Below are positions 46,399-56,923 of a stretch of DNA of 64,000 nucleotides, in pieces. The translations under genes and the position numbers were made by a program. Each line of letters starts with the position of its first letter. Within the stretch, counting starts at the first letter, position 1. The notes beneath the pieces were generated by a model. The model ran no database searches and had not been told where the DNA came from. It was given only the letters and a program-made list of their open reading frames with translations. The stretch comes from Clostridium sp. MD294 (GTDB lineage: Bacteria > Bacillota > Clostridia > Lachnospirales > Anaerotignaceae). The DNA lies in assembly GCF_000364165.2 (NCBI RefSeq), contig NZ_CP097810.1, forward strand, positions 2,234,130 to 2,298,129, read 5' to 3'.

Positions 46399-47514
46399 TT
46401 GTCTGGCTCTACATTTGGTAAATTATTTACAGTTTCTACTTGGGGAGAAAGTCATGGAAAAGCTCTCGGTGTTGTAGTAGATGGTTGTCCTTCAGGTATT
46501 TTTCTTTCTGAAGAAGATATTCAAAAAGAATTAGATAAAAGAAAACCTGGCTCTAATCCTTATGGTACAAAAAGACAAGAAAATGATGAAGTACATATTC
46601 TTTCTGGTGTATTTGAAGGAAAAACGACAGGTACACCTATTTCAATGCTTGTATATAACAAAGACCATCATTCCTCAGATTATAGTGAAATTGCTTCTTA
46701 CTATCGTCCCGGACACGCAGATTATACTTTTGATAAAAAATACGGTATACGCGATTATAGAGGCGGTGGTCGTTCTTCTGGAAGGGAAACACTTTGTCGT
46801 GTTGCCGCAGGTGCGATTGCAAAAAAAATACTGTCTGCTTTACAAATTGATTTATTTGCCTATACAAAATCAATAGGTAATATTACAGTTTCTGAAGAAA
46901 ATTTTCATAAAGAGGATATTGTAAAAAATAAACTTTTTATGCCTGATAGCAAAGCAGCAGAATTAGCAGAAATTTATTTACAACAATGTATGAAAGAAAA
47001 CGACTCTGCTGGTGGTATAATAGAATGTGTTGTTTCCAATTTGCCTATAGGAATTGGTGAGCCTGTTTTTCATAAATTACAGTCTGTATTGGGGCAGGCA
47101 CTGTTTTCTATAGGAGCTGTAAAAGGTGTAGAATTTGGTGATGGATTTTCTGTATCAAAATTAAAAGGTTCTCAAAATAATGATGCCTTTTTTGCAGATG
47201 AAAATGGTGATATACAAAAAAAATCAAATCATTCTGGAGGAATATTAGGCGGAATAAGCGACGGTTCTCCCCTTATATTTCGTTTAGCTTTTAAGCCAAC
47301 ACCTTCTATATATAAAACACAACAAACTGTTACAAAAAATGGTGAAAATATCAATGTAAATATAAAAGGGCGTCATGACCCTATTATAGTGCCTCGTGCT
47401 GTAGTAGTAGTAGAAGCAATGACAGCGATTGCACTTGTAGATTTATTATTTCAAAATATGGTTTCAAATATCAATTCTATTATAAATTTTTATCCATTAA
47501 GAAGGGAGTTATAA
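46399..47514 (+). CDS. aroC: Chorismate synthase AroC
   Basis: 371 residues. It converts EPSP to chorismate with reduced FMN, the last common step of aromatic amino-acid synthesis. STWGESHGKALGVVVDGCPSG and RPGHADYTFDKKYGIRDYRGGGRSSGRETLCRV (split across residues 95-130) are unmistakable, and the C-terminus has RHDPIIVPRAVVVVEAM. The family starts Met-Ser-Gly-Ser-Thr-Phe-Gly, which here is coded from a TTG at 46399 with AGAGGTG eight bases upstream. An ATG at 46378 overlaps that ribosome site and is less likely. Confidence 0.95.
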   Translation: MSGSTFGKLFTVSTWGESHGKALGVVVDGCPSGIFLSEEDIQKELDKRKPGSNPYGTKRQENDEVHILSGVFEGKTTGTPISMLVYNKDHHSSDYSEIASYYRPGHADYTFDKKYGIRDYRGGGRSSGRETLCRVAAGAIAKKILSALQIDLFAYTKSIGNITVSEENFHKEDIVKNKLFMPDSKAAELAEIYLQQCMKENDSAGGIIECVVSNLPIGIGEPVFHKLQSVLGQALFSIGAVKGVEFGDGFSVSKLKGSQNNDAFFADENGDIQKKSNHSGGILGGISDGSPLIFRLAFKPTPSIYKTQQTVTKNGENINVNIKGRHDPIIVPRAVVVVEAMTAIALVDLLFQNMVSNINSIINFYPLRREL

Positions 47515-47517
47515 AAT

Positions 47518-48159
47518 ATGGCAAATGAAGTGATTGAAAAAAGAAATGCTTTATTAGCAAAAACAGTAATATCAAATTTAGAAAAAAGACATTTTGAAGC
47601 ATATTACTGTACTACTACACAAGAGGCATTACAAAAAGCATTGTCATTAATTCCAGAAGGCAGTTCTGTAGGTTGGGGTGGTTCTGTTACAATTAGAGAA
47701 ATGGGTTTAACACAAGCTATACATGAAAGAAATTATACTGTTATTGACAGAGATTTAGCAAAAACTCCAGAAGAAACAGCAGAATTACAAAGAAAATGCT
47801 TGACAACAGATTATTTTATTACAAGTACAAATGCTATATCAGAAGATGGTATTCTTGTAAATATTGACGGAAATGGTAATCGTTTGGCTGCTATCTGCTT
47901 TGGTCCTAAAAATGTTATTGTGATTTGTGGCATCAATAAAATAGCACAAAATTTAGAGGCAGCAATATCCAGAGCTAGATTTACAGCAGCTCCTATCAAT
48001 GCAGGTCGTTTTGATATTAAAACACCTTGTAAAACAAGTGGAAAATGCCATAACTGTACTTCACCAGACTGCATCTGTTCAGAAGTTTTAATTACTCGTA
48101 CAAGTAGACCTGCAAATCGTGTTAAAGTAATTATTGTTGGAGAAGAATGTGGTTTTTAA
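47518..48159 (+). CDS. LUD-domain (LutC/YkgG-like) protein with C-terminal cysteine cluster
   Basis: 213 residues. LUD/DUF162 domain: SLIPEGSSVGWGGSVTIREMGL, TDYFITSTNAISEDGILVNIDG, RLAAICFGPKNVIVICGINKI. The last 45 residues hold several cysteines (PCKTSGKCHNCTSPDCICSEV) which could bind an iron-sulphur cluster or zinc. Stand-alone relatives exist widely in anaerobes; lactate use is proven only for the LutABC types, so the role here is open. It follows aroC by three bases and may only share its transcript. Confidence 0.88.
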   Translation: MANEVIEKRNALLAKTVISNLEKRHFEAYYCTTTQEALQKALSLIPEGSSVGWGGSVTIREMGLTQAIHERNYTVIDRDLAKTPEETAELQRKCLTTDYFITSTNAISEDGILVNIDGNGNRLAAICFGPKNVIVICGINKIAQNLEAAISRARFTAAPINAGRFDIKTPCKTSGKCHNCTSPDCICSEVLITRTSRPANRVKVIIVGEECGF

Positions 48160-48178
48160 AAAAATAATTGTTTTATTT

Positions 48179-48207
48179 AAAGTCACTAGCAAAACTAGTG
48201 ACTTTTT
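48179..48207 (+). terminator. Terminator of the aroC-LUD operon
   Basis: 11-bp arms (48179-48189 and 48195-48205), loop CAAAA, then TTTTT. Confidence 0.88.
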
Positions 48208-48307
48208 ATTTTATGAAAAAATAAGAAATATAGCAGCATTTTATAATGTATGCTATAATACATATTGTAAAATAATAATATTATTAGTCAAGAAATGGAG
48301 GAAAAAA

Positions 48308-49666
48308 ATGATTGAACAGCTATTTAAACTCAAAGAAAATCAAACAACTATGAAAACGGAAATTCTTGCTGGTATTACCACATTTATGACAATGGCGTAT
48401 ATACTAGCAGTCAATCCAAGTATACTTTCTGCTTCAGGAATGGATACAACAGCAATTTTAATAGCGACTTGCCTTGCTTCATTTATTGGTACTATTGCAA
48501 TGGCATTGATGGCAAATTATCCTTTTGCATTAGCACCAGGTATGGGACTAAATGCCTATTTTGCATATACTGTATGTGGTGAAATGGGTTACGACTGGCG
48601 TGTGGCACTACTTGCTGTATTTGTTGAGGGAATTATATTTATTATTTTATCTCTTACTAATATAAGAGAAGCAGTATTCAATGCCATTCCGAGCAGTTTA
48701 AAAAAAGGAGTCAGTGCAGGAATTGGCTTATTTATAGCATTTGTAGGATTGCAAGGAGCACATATTATTATAAATAGTGATGCTACACTTTTAACATATA
48801 TCAATTTTACTTCTAATTTTCATACAGAAGGAATTTGTGCACTACTTGCATTAATAGGTTTAATCATTACTGCAATACTTCATATTAAAAATGTAAATGG
48901 TTCTATATTGATTGGTATTATAGTAACATGGGTACTTGGTATGCTATGTCAAGCAGTAGGTATTTATATACCAAATATTGAAAGTGGTTTTTATTCACTC
49001 TACCCTACATTTGCATTAACTGATTTTTCTGCATTAGGACAAACATTTGGACAATGTTTTCGTGCTGATTTTTCTAATGTAAGTATTGCTAATTTTATTA
49101 TAGTGCTTTTAGCATTTTTATTTGTAGATATGTTTGATACTATAGGAACATTAGTCGGTGTGGCAACAAAAGCAGGTATGCTTGATAAACAAGAAAAACT
49201 TCCTCGCATCAAACAAGCACTTTTAGCAGATGCTGTTGCTACGTCTGTTGGAGCAGTAATTGGTACTTCTACAACAACAACATTTGTAGAAAGTTCTGCT
49301 GGTGTAGGAGCTGGAGCAAAAACTGGACTTTCTGCAATGACAACAGGTATTTTATTTCTTGCTGCTATATTTTTTGCACCTATTTTTACAGCTATTCCCG
49401 GATTTGCAACCGCCCCTGCATTGATTTTTGTAGGATTTTTAATGGTATCCGCTATATTAAATGTTGATTTTAATGATGCTATAGAAGCAATTCCATGTTA
49501 TTTATGTATGCTTGTTATGCCTCTTGCTTATAGTATTTCAGAAGGTATTGCTATAGGTGTAGTGTCTTATGTTATTATTCATTTATGTTGCGGAAAAGCA
49601 AATAAAATTACACCACTTATGTATATATTAGCTATTTTGTTTATATGTAAATACATATTTTTATAA
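48308..49666 (+). CDS. NCS2-family purine permease (PbuG/AzgA-like)
   Basis: 452 residues from the ATG at 48308, just after TGGAGG; a frame extending to 48134 runs through the upstream terminator and is rejected. About twelve to fourteen membrane segments. Family motifs: EILAGITTFMTMAYILAVNP at the start, NYPFALAPGMGLNAYFAYTV, FLFVDMFDTIGTLVGVATKAG, and TTTTFVESSAGVGAGAKTGL. AzgA-type proteins import hypoxanthine, guanine or adenine with protons. No purine riboswitch is visible in the 100 bases upstream; TATAAT boxes near 48252 and 48264 may be its promoter. Confidence 0.94.
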   Translation: MIEQLFKLKENQTTMKTEILAGITTFMTMAYILAVNPSILSASGMDTTAILIATCLASFIGTIAMALMANYPFALAPGMGLNAYFAYTVCGEMGYDWRVALLAVFVEGIIFIILSLTNIREAVFNAIPSSLKKGVSAGIGLFIAFVGLQGAHIIINSDATLLTYINFTSNFHTEGICALLALIGLIITAILHIKNVNGSILIGIIVTWVLGMLCQAVGIYIPNIESGFYSLYPTFALTDFSALGQTFGQCFRADFSNVSIANFIIVLLAFLFVDMFDTIGTLVGVATKAGMLDKQEKLPRIKQALLADAVATSVGAVIGTSTTTTFVESSAGVGAGAKTGLSAMTTGILFLAAIFFAPIFTAIPGFATAPALIFVGFLMVSAILNVDFNDAIEAIPCYLCMLVMPLAYSISEGIAIGVVSYVIIHLCCGKANKITPLMYILAILFICKYIFL

Positions 49667-49705
49667 TTTTAATAGCATTCTGATAAATAATATAATGTTG
49701 TTTTA

Positions 49706-49759
49706 AAAAAATAATCTCCTGAAACTTTGTATGGTATATTCAAAAGGAGATTATTTTTT
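49706..49759 (+). terminator. Terminator of the purine permease gene
   Basis: 15-bp arms (49706-49720 and 49745-49759) with a 24-base loop and a T-rich right end. Confidence 0.75.
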
Positions 49760-49865
49760 ATTATAAAATACTGATATTGTATTTATTTTTAAAGTAAACG
49801 CTGTTTTCTACAATTATTAAAATTAATTTCTAATGTATGCATTTTAATGATATTTTAACGCAAAT

Positions 49866-49898
49866 AAAAAAAGAGTGTTATAAAAACACTCTTTTTTT
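49866..49898 (-). terminator. Terminator of glyA
   Basis: 14-bp arms (49866-49879 and 49885-49898) with A- and T-runs; immediately after the glyA stop on the minus strand. May act both ways. Confidence 0.88.
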
Positions 49899-49904
49899 AT
49901 TATT

Positions 49905-51140
49905 TTATTGGTATAATGGATATTTGTCTGTTAAAGCACGCACTCTTTTTGCAACTTCATTTTTATTTTTATCAAAATCTTTTAATGCAAGTGCAATCAC
50001 TTCTCCAATTTCTTTCATATCATTTTCATTCATACCCCTCGATGTTACTGCTGGTGTTCCAATGCGTATACCACTTGTTACAAAAGGAGATTGTGGGTCA
50101 TTTGGTATCGTATTTTTATTGACTGTGATGCCTACTTCATCTAATATTTTTTCTGCTTCTTTTCCAGTAATATTCAAACTGGATAAATCTGCCAACATCA
50201 AATGATTATCTGTACCACCTGAAACAATAGGTATACCATTTTCTATCAGTGTTTTTGATAATACGGAAGCATTTTCAATAACTTGTTTACAATATTGTTT
50301 AAAAGAAGGTTCTAATGCTTCTTTAAAACAAACTGCTTTAGAAGCAATAATGTGCATTAAAGGGCCGCCTTGTATTCCTGGAAAAATTGCCTTGTCAATT
50401 TCTTTTGCATACTGCTCTTTGCACATAATCATACCGCCTCTAGGGCCTCTAAGCGTTTTATGTGTTGTAGTAGTTACAAAATCAGCATATGGTACTGGTG
50501 ATGGGTGTAATCCTGCTGCTACTAATCCTGCAATATGAGCAATATCTACCATATAATATGCTCCTACTTCTTTGGCAATATTTCCAATTCTTTCAAAGTC
50601 AATTATTCTTGCATAAGCACTTGCTCCAGCTACAATCATTTTCGGTTTGTGTTCTTTTGCCAAACGGTGTAATTGTTCATAATCTAATATGCCATTGCTA
50701 TCTACACCATAAGAAATAAAATTGAAATATTTTCCTGAAATATTTACAGTACTGCCATGTGTTAAATGTCCTCCTTGGTCTAAATTCATACCAAGTACAG
50801 TATCTCCCGGTTTAAGCATAGCAAAATAAACTGCCATATTTGCTTGTGAACCAGAATGTGGTTGTACATTTACATGGTCGCATTTAAAAAGTTCTTTTGC
50901 TCTGTCTTTTGCAATATTTTCCACAATATCTACTTTTTCACAACCACCATAATAACGTTTTGCTGGATAGCCTTCTGCATATTTATTTGTAAGAGGTGTT
51001 CCCATAGCAAACATAACTGCTTTAGAAACAACATTTTCAGAAGCAATCAATTCTATATTGTGTTGTTGGCGTTCTAATTCTTGTGCAATAGCATCTGCTA
51101 CAGCAGCATCTACTTTTTGTATTTCGCTAAAATCTAACAT
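49905..51140 (-). CDS. glyA: Serine hydroxymethyltransferase GlyA
   Basis: 411 residues from the ATG at 51140, which has AAGGAGG upstream; an ATG eleven codons earlier has none. Interconverts serine and glycine and loads one-carbon units on tetrahydrofolate. Motifs: [46 protein letters not shown] and the PLP lysine in [14 protein letters not shown]. Followed by a strong terminator; thrC precedes it by about 80 bases on the same strand, linking threonine, glycine and serine metabolism. Confidence 0.96.
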   Translation of the reverse strand: MLDFSEIQKVDAAVADAIAQELERQQHNIELIASENVVSKAVMFAMGTPLTNKYAEGYPAKRYYGGCEKVDIVENIAKDRAKELFKCDHVNVQPHSGSQANMAVYFAMLKPGDTVLGMNLDQGGHLTHGSTVNISGKYFNFISYGVDSNGILDYEQLHRLAKEHKPKMIVAGASAYARIIDFERIGNIAKEVGAYYMVDIAHIAGLVAAGLHPSPVPYADFVTTTTHKTLRGPRGGMIMCKEQYAKEIDKAIFPGIQGGPLMHIIASKAVCFKEALEPSFKQYCKQVIENASVLSKTLIENGIPIVSGGTDNHLMLADLSSLNITGKEAEKILDEVGITVNKNTIPNDPQSPFVTSGIRIGTPAVTSRGMNENDMKEIGEVIALALKDFDKNKNEVAKRVRALTDKYPLYQ

Positions 51141-51218
51141 TGTTTTCCTCCTTATTATTACATTATTTGTCATTTTAAAACAATATGATATACTATATTT
51201 CGTACAAAAAAACTTATT

Positions 51219-52685
51219 TTATCCTAATAAATATTTTGTTACAAATTGCTTTATATTTTGTTTTTCACATACATTGTTGTGTAATACCTTTCTTTTTTCA
51301 ATATCTTGTATAGATGCAGGAATTTTTACACCAGATACTTCTTGTAATTTTTTCATAAGTAAAAAGGTATCTTTATTTTGATTGCTTTCATCTAATGCAA
51401 TCATAACATCTTTTGTAAATTTATAAGGGCTTGCTGTAGATACAATTACCATAGGTGTATCATCATTTGTTTGTTGTTTATATTTTTGATATGCTGCATA
51501 AGCTACTGCTGTATGTGTATCCATAACATAGCCTGTTTGTTCATACAACTGTTTGATTGCAGTATAAGTTTGTTGTTGTGTAGCATATTCTCCAGAGATT
51601 TCACTATTTTGTACTGCTTCTATACTATAATTACCCTCTTTTTGCAATTTTATCATACATTCTTTTGTTTTTTGTTGTCCTATAGTATGGCAAAGAAATC
51701 TTTCTAAATTACTGGAAATCAATATATCCATAGAAGGAGAAATTGTTACATGAAATGCTCTGTTTTTATCATATACTCCTGTTTCAAAAAAATCATAAAG
51801 CACTTTATTATCATTAGATGCACAAACAAAATGATTGACTGGTAATCCCATACATTTGGCATAGTATCCTGCTAATATATCACCAAAATTACCTGTAGGT
51901 ACTGTAAAATTCAATTTATCTCCTATTTTTATTTCACATTGTTTTACTGCCTGCATATAGGCATAAAAATAATATACAATTTGTGGCACAAGTCTACCTA
52001 TATTTATAGAATTTGCAGAAGAAAACATATAGCCATTTTGTTCTAATGTATTTGAAAGTTGCTCATCTGTAAATATACTTTTTACAGCAGTTTGGGCATC
52101 ATCAAAATTTCCTTTTATACCTACAACACAAGTATTGTTTCCTTGTTGTGTTGTCATTTGCAGTTTTTGTACAGCACTAACACCATCTTCTGGGAAAAAT
52201 ACAATAATTTTTGTTCCTTCTACTTCTGCAAAACCTTCCAGTGCTGCCTTTCCTGTATCTCCAGAAGTTGCTGTTAATATTACAATTTCTTTTTCTATAC
52301 CATTCTTTTTCGCTGCTGTTTTCATAAAATAAGGTAATATGGAAAGTGCCATATCTTTAAAAGCAAGTGTTTTACCATGAAATAATTCTAAAAATAAAGC
52401 ATCTTCCTTTTTCACAAGTGGTACAATTTCAGGAGTATCAAATTTTGTATCATAAGCATTTTGTATACAATATTTTAATTCTTGTTCTGTAAAATCTGTT
52501 AAATATAATTTTAATATTTCATAAGCTAATTCTTTATAATTTAATTTTGATAATTCTGATAATGTTTTATCTATTTGAGGAATTTGTTCTGGTATAAAAA
52601 GTCCTCCATCTTTACAAATTCCTTGTAATATTGCTTGTGAAGCTGTTGCTGTAATAGTATTATCTCTTGTGCCAATATAATTCAT
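51219..52685 (-). CDS. thrC: Threonine synthase ThrC
   Basis: 488 residues, the long (class II-like) form. PLP enzyme that turns O-phosphohomoserine into threonine. The PLP lysine lies in ELFHGKTLAFKDMALSILPYF; then ATSGDTGKAALEGFA, PTGNFGDILAGYYAKCMGLPV and a C-terminal IVSTASPYKF. AGAGGG precedes the ATG. Twenty bases separate it from the ygiQ-type gene upstream, so they may share a transcript. Confidence 0.95.
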   Translation of the reverse strand: MNYIGTRDNTITATASQAILQGICKDGGLFIPEQIPQIDKTLSELSKLNYKELAYEILKLYLTDFTEQELKYCIQNAYDTKFDTPEIVPLVKKEDALFLELFHGKTLAFKDMALSILPYFMKTAAKKNGIEKEIVILTATSGDTGKAALEGFAEVEGTKIIVFFPEDGVSAVQKLQMTTQQGNNTCVVGIKGNFDDAQTAVKSIFTDEQLSNTLEQNGYMFSSANSINIGRLVPQIVYYFYAYMQAVKQCEIKIGDKLNFTVPTGNFGDILAGYYAKCMGLPVNHFVCASNDNKVLYDFFETGVYDKNRAFHVTISPSMDILISSNLERFLCHTIGQQKTKECMIKLQKEGNYSIEAVQNSEISGEYATQQQTYTAIKQLYEQTGYVMDTHTAVAYAAYQKYKQQTNDDTPMVIVSTASPYKFTKDVMIALDESNQNKDTFLLMKKLQEVSGVKIPASIQDIEKRKVLHNNVCEKQNIKQFVTKYLLG

Positions 52686-52705
52686 TGTTTTCCCTCTTTT
52701 CTTTG

Positions 52706-54637
52706 CTATTTTGTTTTCTTTTTATGTACATTTCTAATTGTTTTCTTTTTTGGTTGTGTTTTGCTGTTATTTTGTTGTTTTACAAATTGTTTGTTATTTA
52801 TTTTAGAACGGTCTGCTTTTGCTCCTTTTTGTATTGCATTATGAGAAGGTGGTACAGGACGTATCAAACAATGTTTATCATATCCTATTAAATCCTGTCT
52901 GTGTGCCTTTTTTAATGCCTCTAAAACCAAATCATAATTTTGAGGGGATTTATATTGTATCAATGCTCTTTGCATTGCTTTTTCATGAGGTGTTTTAGGA
53001 ACATAAACCTTTTCCATTGTAAAAGGGTCTAACTCTGTATAATACATTGCTGTAGAAAGTGTTCCTGGTGTGGGATAAAAGTCTTGTACTTGCTCAGGCT
53101 GGTGTCCTATATCTCTTAAATATTCTGCTAATTCAATTGCTGCTTTTAAATCACTTCCAGGGTGACTACTCATTAAATAAGGTACTAGATATTGTTCTTT
53201 ATTTATTTTTTTGTTAATTTCAAAATATTTTTTTACAAATTTATCGTAAACTTCTTTTGTAGGCTTTCCCATTTTTTTCAAAACTTTATCAGAAACGTGT
53301 TCAGGTGCTACTTTTAGCTGACCACTTACATGATATTTGCAAAGTTCTTCAAAAAAAGTAGTATCTTTATCATATATCAAATAGTCATAACGTATACCAG
53401 AGCGTATAAATACCTTTTTTACTTTTGGTACTTCTCTTAATTTTCTTAAAAGTTTCATATAATCTTTATGGTCTACTTTTAAATTTTCACATTTTTTAGG
53501 AAACAAACATTGCTTATTTTTACAAACACCTTGTTTTAATTGTTTTTCACAAGCTGCTTGTCTAAAATTTGCTGTAGGCCCTCCTACATCATGTATATAC
53601 CCTTTAAAATCAGTTTCCCAAGTTATTTTTTGTGCTTCTTGTAACAAAGAAGCATGACTTCTAGCAGTTACTACTCTTCCTTGATGAAATGCTAAAGCAC
53701 AAAAATTGCAGTTGCCAAAGCAACCTCTATTACTGATTAAACTAAACTTTACTTCTTCAATTGCTGGAACACCGCCTTGCTCTTCATACATAGGGTGATA
53801 TGTTCTCATATAATTGAGAGAATATACACTATCTAATTCAGATGTTTGTAAAGGTGGTGATGGTGGATTTTGTACTACAAAACATTCATTATATTTTTCT
53901 ATCAGTGTTTTTGCAGTAATGGCATCTGTATTTTGATATTGTATGAAAAAGCTTTCTGCAAATTTCTTTTTTGACTGTACAACATCATTATAATCTGGTA
54001 AACGTATCGCGTCAAATGCTCTATATTGTTGTTTTGTTTTATATACAGAACCTCTTATAAATGTAATTTCTTCAATAGGAATACCACTATCTAGTGCCTC
54101 TGCAACTTCCACAATTTGATGTTCTCCCATACCAAACAATACTAAATCTGCACCAGCATCTAACAATATAGAACGTCTTACTTTATTATCCCAATAATCA
54201 TAGTGTGACAATCTTCTTAAACTTGCCTCAATTCCTCCCAATATAATAGGCGTTTTTTTGTAAATTTCTCTCAATTTATTACTGTATACAATATCTGCTC
54301 TATCTGGACGAAGTCCTGCTTTTCCTCCCGGAGAATAGGCATCTTTTTGTCTTCTTTTTTTTGCTACACTATAATGGTTTACCATAGAGTCAATATTGCC
54401 GCTGCTGACCAAAAAAGCTAATCTAGGCTCTCCCAATTTCATAAAATCTTCTTTTTGTTTCCAATTTGGTTGTGCTATTATGCCTACTTTATATCCTTTG
54501 CTTTCTAATGTTCTGCAAATAATTGCTGCTCCAAAAGAAGGGTGGTCAACATAAGCATCTCCACAAATATATATAAAATCTAATTGCTTCCAACCTCTTT
54601 GCTTTACTTCTTCCATTGTTACTGGTAAAAAAGACAT
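52706..54637 (-). CDS. YgiQ-family radical SAM protein
   Basis: 643 residues. The N-terminal B12-binding-like region ([20 protein letters not shown]) is typical of YgiQ (UPF0313). The radical SAM cluster is in [19 protein letters not shown] (C-x3-C-x2-C). [41 protein letters not shown] and [19 protein letters not shown] are further family blocks. The C-terminal 40 residues are lysine and asparagine rich. The reaction is unknown for the whole family. The link to B12, if any, would fit the cobalamin operon in this genome but is speculation. Confidence 0.94.
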   Translation of the reverse strand: MSFLPVTMEEVKQRGWKQLDFIYICGDAYVDHPSFGAAIICRTLESKGYKVGIIAQPNWKQKEDFMKLGEPRLAFLVSSGNIDSMVNHYSVAKKRRQKDAYSPGGKAGLRPDRADIVYSNKLREIYKKTPIILGGIEASLRRLSHYDYWDNKVRRSILLDAGADLVLFGMGEHQIVEVAEALDSGIPIEEITFIRGSVYKTKQQYRAFDAIRLPDYNDVVQSKKKFAESFFIQYQNTDAITAKTLIEKYNECFVVQNPPSPPLQTSELDSVYSLNYMRTYHPMYEEQGGVPAIEEVKFSLISNRGCFGNCNFCALAFHQGRVVTARSHASLLQEAQKITWETDFKGYIHDVGGPTANFRQAACEKQLKQGVCKNKQCLFPKKCENLKVDHKDYMKLLRKLREVPKVKKVFIRSGIRYDYLIYDKDTTFFEELCKYHVSGQLKVAPEHVSDKVLKKMGKPTKEVYDKFVKKYFEINKKINKEQYLVPYLMSSHPGSDLKAAIELAEYLRDIGHQPEQVQDFYPTPGTLSTAMYYTELDPFTMEKVYVPKTPHEKAMQRALIQYKSPQNYDLVLEALKKAHRQDLIGYDKHCLIRPVPPSHNAIQKGAKADRSKINNKQFVKQQNNSKTQPKKKTIRNVHKKKTK

Positions 54638-55009
54638 ACCATTTTCCTCTTTTCTTTATTGCTCAAATATGTAATATTCTGTAATACTATAAAAATATCA
54701 TTTGCTACTACACTTGACGAATAAAATAAAGTAATAAAAAACTACCCATAATAGCCTTGAAATAACTAGGGTAGTTTTACCTTCATTTGAATGGTTACAT
54801 TATTGTAACTACTTTCTTGTATAGATTATAACATAGTATCGCATATTTTGTAAAGCACTTGTTTTTTAGAGAGAATATGCAAATAAATATTTTAAATAAG
54901 GAAAGTTTTTTTGATATGAAACAACAGTATTACACATTGTCCACTTTTATTATAAAGTCATTACAGTATATGTATTGTTATTATGTTATTATGTTATTAT
55001 GTTATTGTG
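54638..55009. other. Intergenic region upstream of the YgiQ gene
   Basis: About 370 bases without a gene. It holds the terminator of the hydrogenase-chemoreceptor gene (54738-54778), a small hairpin at 54793-54809 (GTTAC and GTAAC arms), and the end of an octamer repeat tract. The ygiQ promoter must lie in 54640-54740 but no clear pair of boxes stands out. Confidence 0.6.
54738..54778 (-). terminator. Terminator of the hydrogenase-chemoreceptor gene
   Basis: 10-bp arms AAAACTACCC (54738-54747) and GGGTAGTTTT (54769-54778), followed by a T-run on the minus strand. It lies about 230 bases past the stop, so the mRNA would have an unusually long 3' tail. Confidence 0.75.
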
Positions 55010-55024
55010 TTATTGTGTTAATGT
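54977..55024. repeat. Octanucleotide tandem repeat, six units
   Basis: Three perfect GTTATTAT units, two GTTATTGT units and one GTTAATGT unit in a row. The last two units cover the stop codon and final codons of the hydrogenase-chemoreceptor gene, so the C-terminal TLTQ is coded inside the repeat. Confidence 0.9.
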
Positions 55025-56923
55025 TTTTAATTTATTTTTTATAATTTCTGACACTTCTATAATAGATGATACAGAACTTGCAATTTCTTCTGTAGAAGCA
55101 GCAAGGCTATATGTTCTGTCATTTATTTTATTTATAATTTCTATTAACTTTTGTGCATCTTTTTGTATATTTATTATTGCATCTTCTATTTTATATTGAC
55201 TTTTGCTACTTTCTATTACTGTCTTTTTTGACTTATCTGCTAATTCTTTAATAAAAAATGCCACAGCTGAAAATCCTTTTCCAGCAGCACCTGCTCTCGT
55301 CGCTTCAATAGATGCGTTTAAAGCAAGTAAATTTGTTTGAGAAGAAATGGAAACCACTTCTTCATTATTCGTATTCAATTCTTGAAGTAATTTACTTATT
55401 TCTATTATGGAATTTTCAAGATTTTTACAAAAATCTGAAACCTCTTGCATTTCTTCAGAAATTCCAGAAGTTTCTATTGCATTAGCATCATTTTCTTTTG
55501 ACATTTGGTCAACCGATTGATAAAGACCAGAAAATTCATTATTAATTTTTTCTACTGCTTTTAATAAATCTTCTTTCTGTTTTATAATATTTTCTGCTTG
55601 TTGTAATGTCTTTTTTTGTTCTTCTTCTACTTGTTTTTTGATGTAATAAATACAATTATCTCTGTGACTAAATTGATTATAAATAGCAACTGCCATATCA
55701 TAACAGGTTTCATAACCACAGCAAGAACAATTAATATTTCTTTCTTTTTCTTCTTCTTTTCCCATTTCTAAAAAAATACGGTTTAACTCCATAGAATTAG
55801 GAATTTTATATTGGCATTGTTTTGAACGGTCTGTATATTTGCGTATAAAATCATTTAAGTTTAATTTTGAAAATTGTTTATTCAATTTTTTTAATCTTTG
55901 TGCTGGTTTTAATTTATTGCTCCATGCACTTGTTATATTATTTTTTTTGCTTTGTATTTTAATATCAAAAAGATTACTTAAATTGTTGTCATCATTTAAT
56001 TTGTTACTTTCAATTCCAGTTCCATAAATACAGCCTGACTCACAATTTAGAGCATCTACAAAAAGGTATTTTACACGATTATTTGCTATGCTATCTTTAT
56101 TTTTTTCTAAATAATGATACATTCTTTTTTCGCCTTCCATTTGACGTATAAAAATGTCCTCTCCTAAAAACCATTTTACATTTTCTTTTAATCCTCCAGG
56201 AAGTGGATAAATAGAACCTAGACCATATTCAATTTCATCTGTATATTCTTTTGCTCTGATATTATGCTTTTTTAAATAGTTCATTAAATGACTGAATGTA
56301 ATATTATAACTCACATAATTTTCATTATTGGGGTCATTTATTTCTAATTTTTTGGCAATACAAGGACTAATAAAAGCCAATTTATCTTTTATTCCCATAT
56401 ATTTTTTAACATAAATTGCAGCACACATCAAAGGACTTTGTACTGGAAAAAGTTTAGGTATTAGCTTAGGGATATATCTTTCAATATATCCTACTACAGC
56501 AGGGCATGGCTGTGAAATTCCACCTTTAAAATCATATTCTTTAATATAATTTAAATATCCCCATGTTGTAATATCAGCACCAAATGATACATTTATAATG
56601 TGATTTACTCCCATACTTTTTAATGCTCCTAATATATTTTTATAATTACTAGCATAATTTGCTTTTAATGCTGGTGCAACAAGCACAGAAATATTTGCTC
56701 CTTTTTTTAAATCCTCAAAAAATTCATTTGTATCATCTTTAAATTCTCTAGCTTTATGTTCGCATACATCAATACAAGCTCCACAAGCAATACATTTTTT
56801 TTCATCAACTTCTATTCTATTTTTACCATTTTGTACTACAAAAATGTTAGCTCCTATACAACTGCATACGTGTATACACTTATTGCATCCTATACATTTT
56901 TCGTTTGTAAATACCAATGCCAT
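55010..56923 (-). CDS. Sensory [FeFe]-hydrogenase fused to a chemoreceptor signalling domain
   Basis: 637 residues, no membrane segment. Two [4Fe-4S] ferredoxin motifs lie at 10-20 and 44-54 (each C-x2-C-x2-C-x3-C). The [FeFe]-hydrogenase domain (about 75-345) keeps all four H-cluster cysteines: Cys140 (SQPCPAVVGYIE), Cys188 (SPCIAKKLE), Cys294 and Cys298 (NCESGCIYGTG). The first two motifs are those of the sensory HydS-type, not of bulk H2 producers. A further [4Fe-4S] site C-x2-C-x4-C-x16-C is at 399-424. A coiled region then leads to a methyl-accepting signalling domain with tip SSQTNLLALNASIEATRAG (528-546). It probably senses H2 or redox state in the cytoplasm and passes the signal to CheA. 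GGTGA precedes the ATG. Confidence 0.9.
   Translation of the reverse strand: MALVFTNEKCIGCNKCIHVCSCIGANIFVVQNGKNRIEVDEKKCIACGACIDVCEHKAREFKDDTNEFFEDLKKGANISVLVAPALKANYASNYKNILGALKSMGVNHIINVSFGADITTWGYLNYIKEYDFKGGISQPCPAVVGYIERYIPKLIPKLFPVQSPLMCAAIYVKKYMGIKDKLAFISPCIAKKLEINDPNNENYVSYNITFSHLMNYLKKHNIRAKEYTDEIEYGLGSIYPLPGGLKENVKWFLGEDIFIRQMEGEKRMYHYLEKNKDSIANNRVKYLFVDALNCESGCIYGTGIESNKLNDDNNLSNLFDIKIQSKKNNITSAWSNKLKPAQRLKKLNKQFSKLNLNDFIRKYTDRSKQCQYKIPNSMELNRIFLEMGKEEEKERNINCSCCGYETCYDMAVAIYNQFSHRDNCIYYIKKQVEEEQKKTLQQAENIIKQKEDLLKAVEKINNEFSGLYQSVDQMSKENDANAIETSGISEEMQEVSDFCKNLENSIIEISKLLQELNTNNEEVVSISSQTNLLALNASIEATRAGAAGKGFSAVAFFIKELADKSKKTVIESSKSQYKIEDAIINIQKDAQKLIEIINKINDRTYSLAASTEEIASSVSSIIEVSEIIKNKLKTLTQ

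Noticed and set aside
48134..48307. In-frame N-terminal extension of the purine permease
   Set aside because: It runs through the terminator of the upstream operon; the ATG at 48308 has a strong ribosome site and the normal family N-terminus.
54977..55024. CRISPR-like repeat array
   Set aside because: Units are 8 bp and directly adjacent with no spacers; it is a simple tandem repeat.
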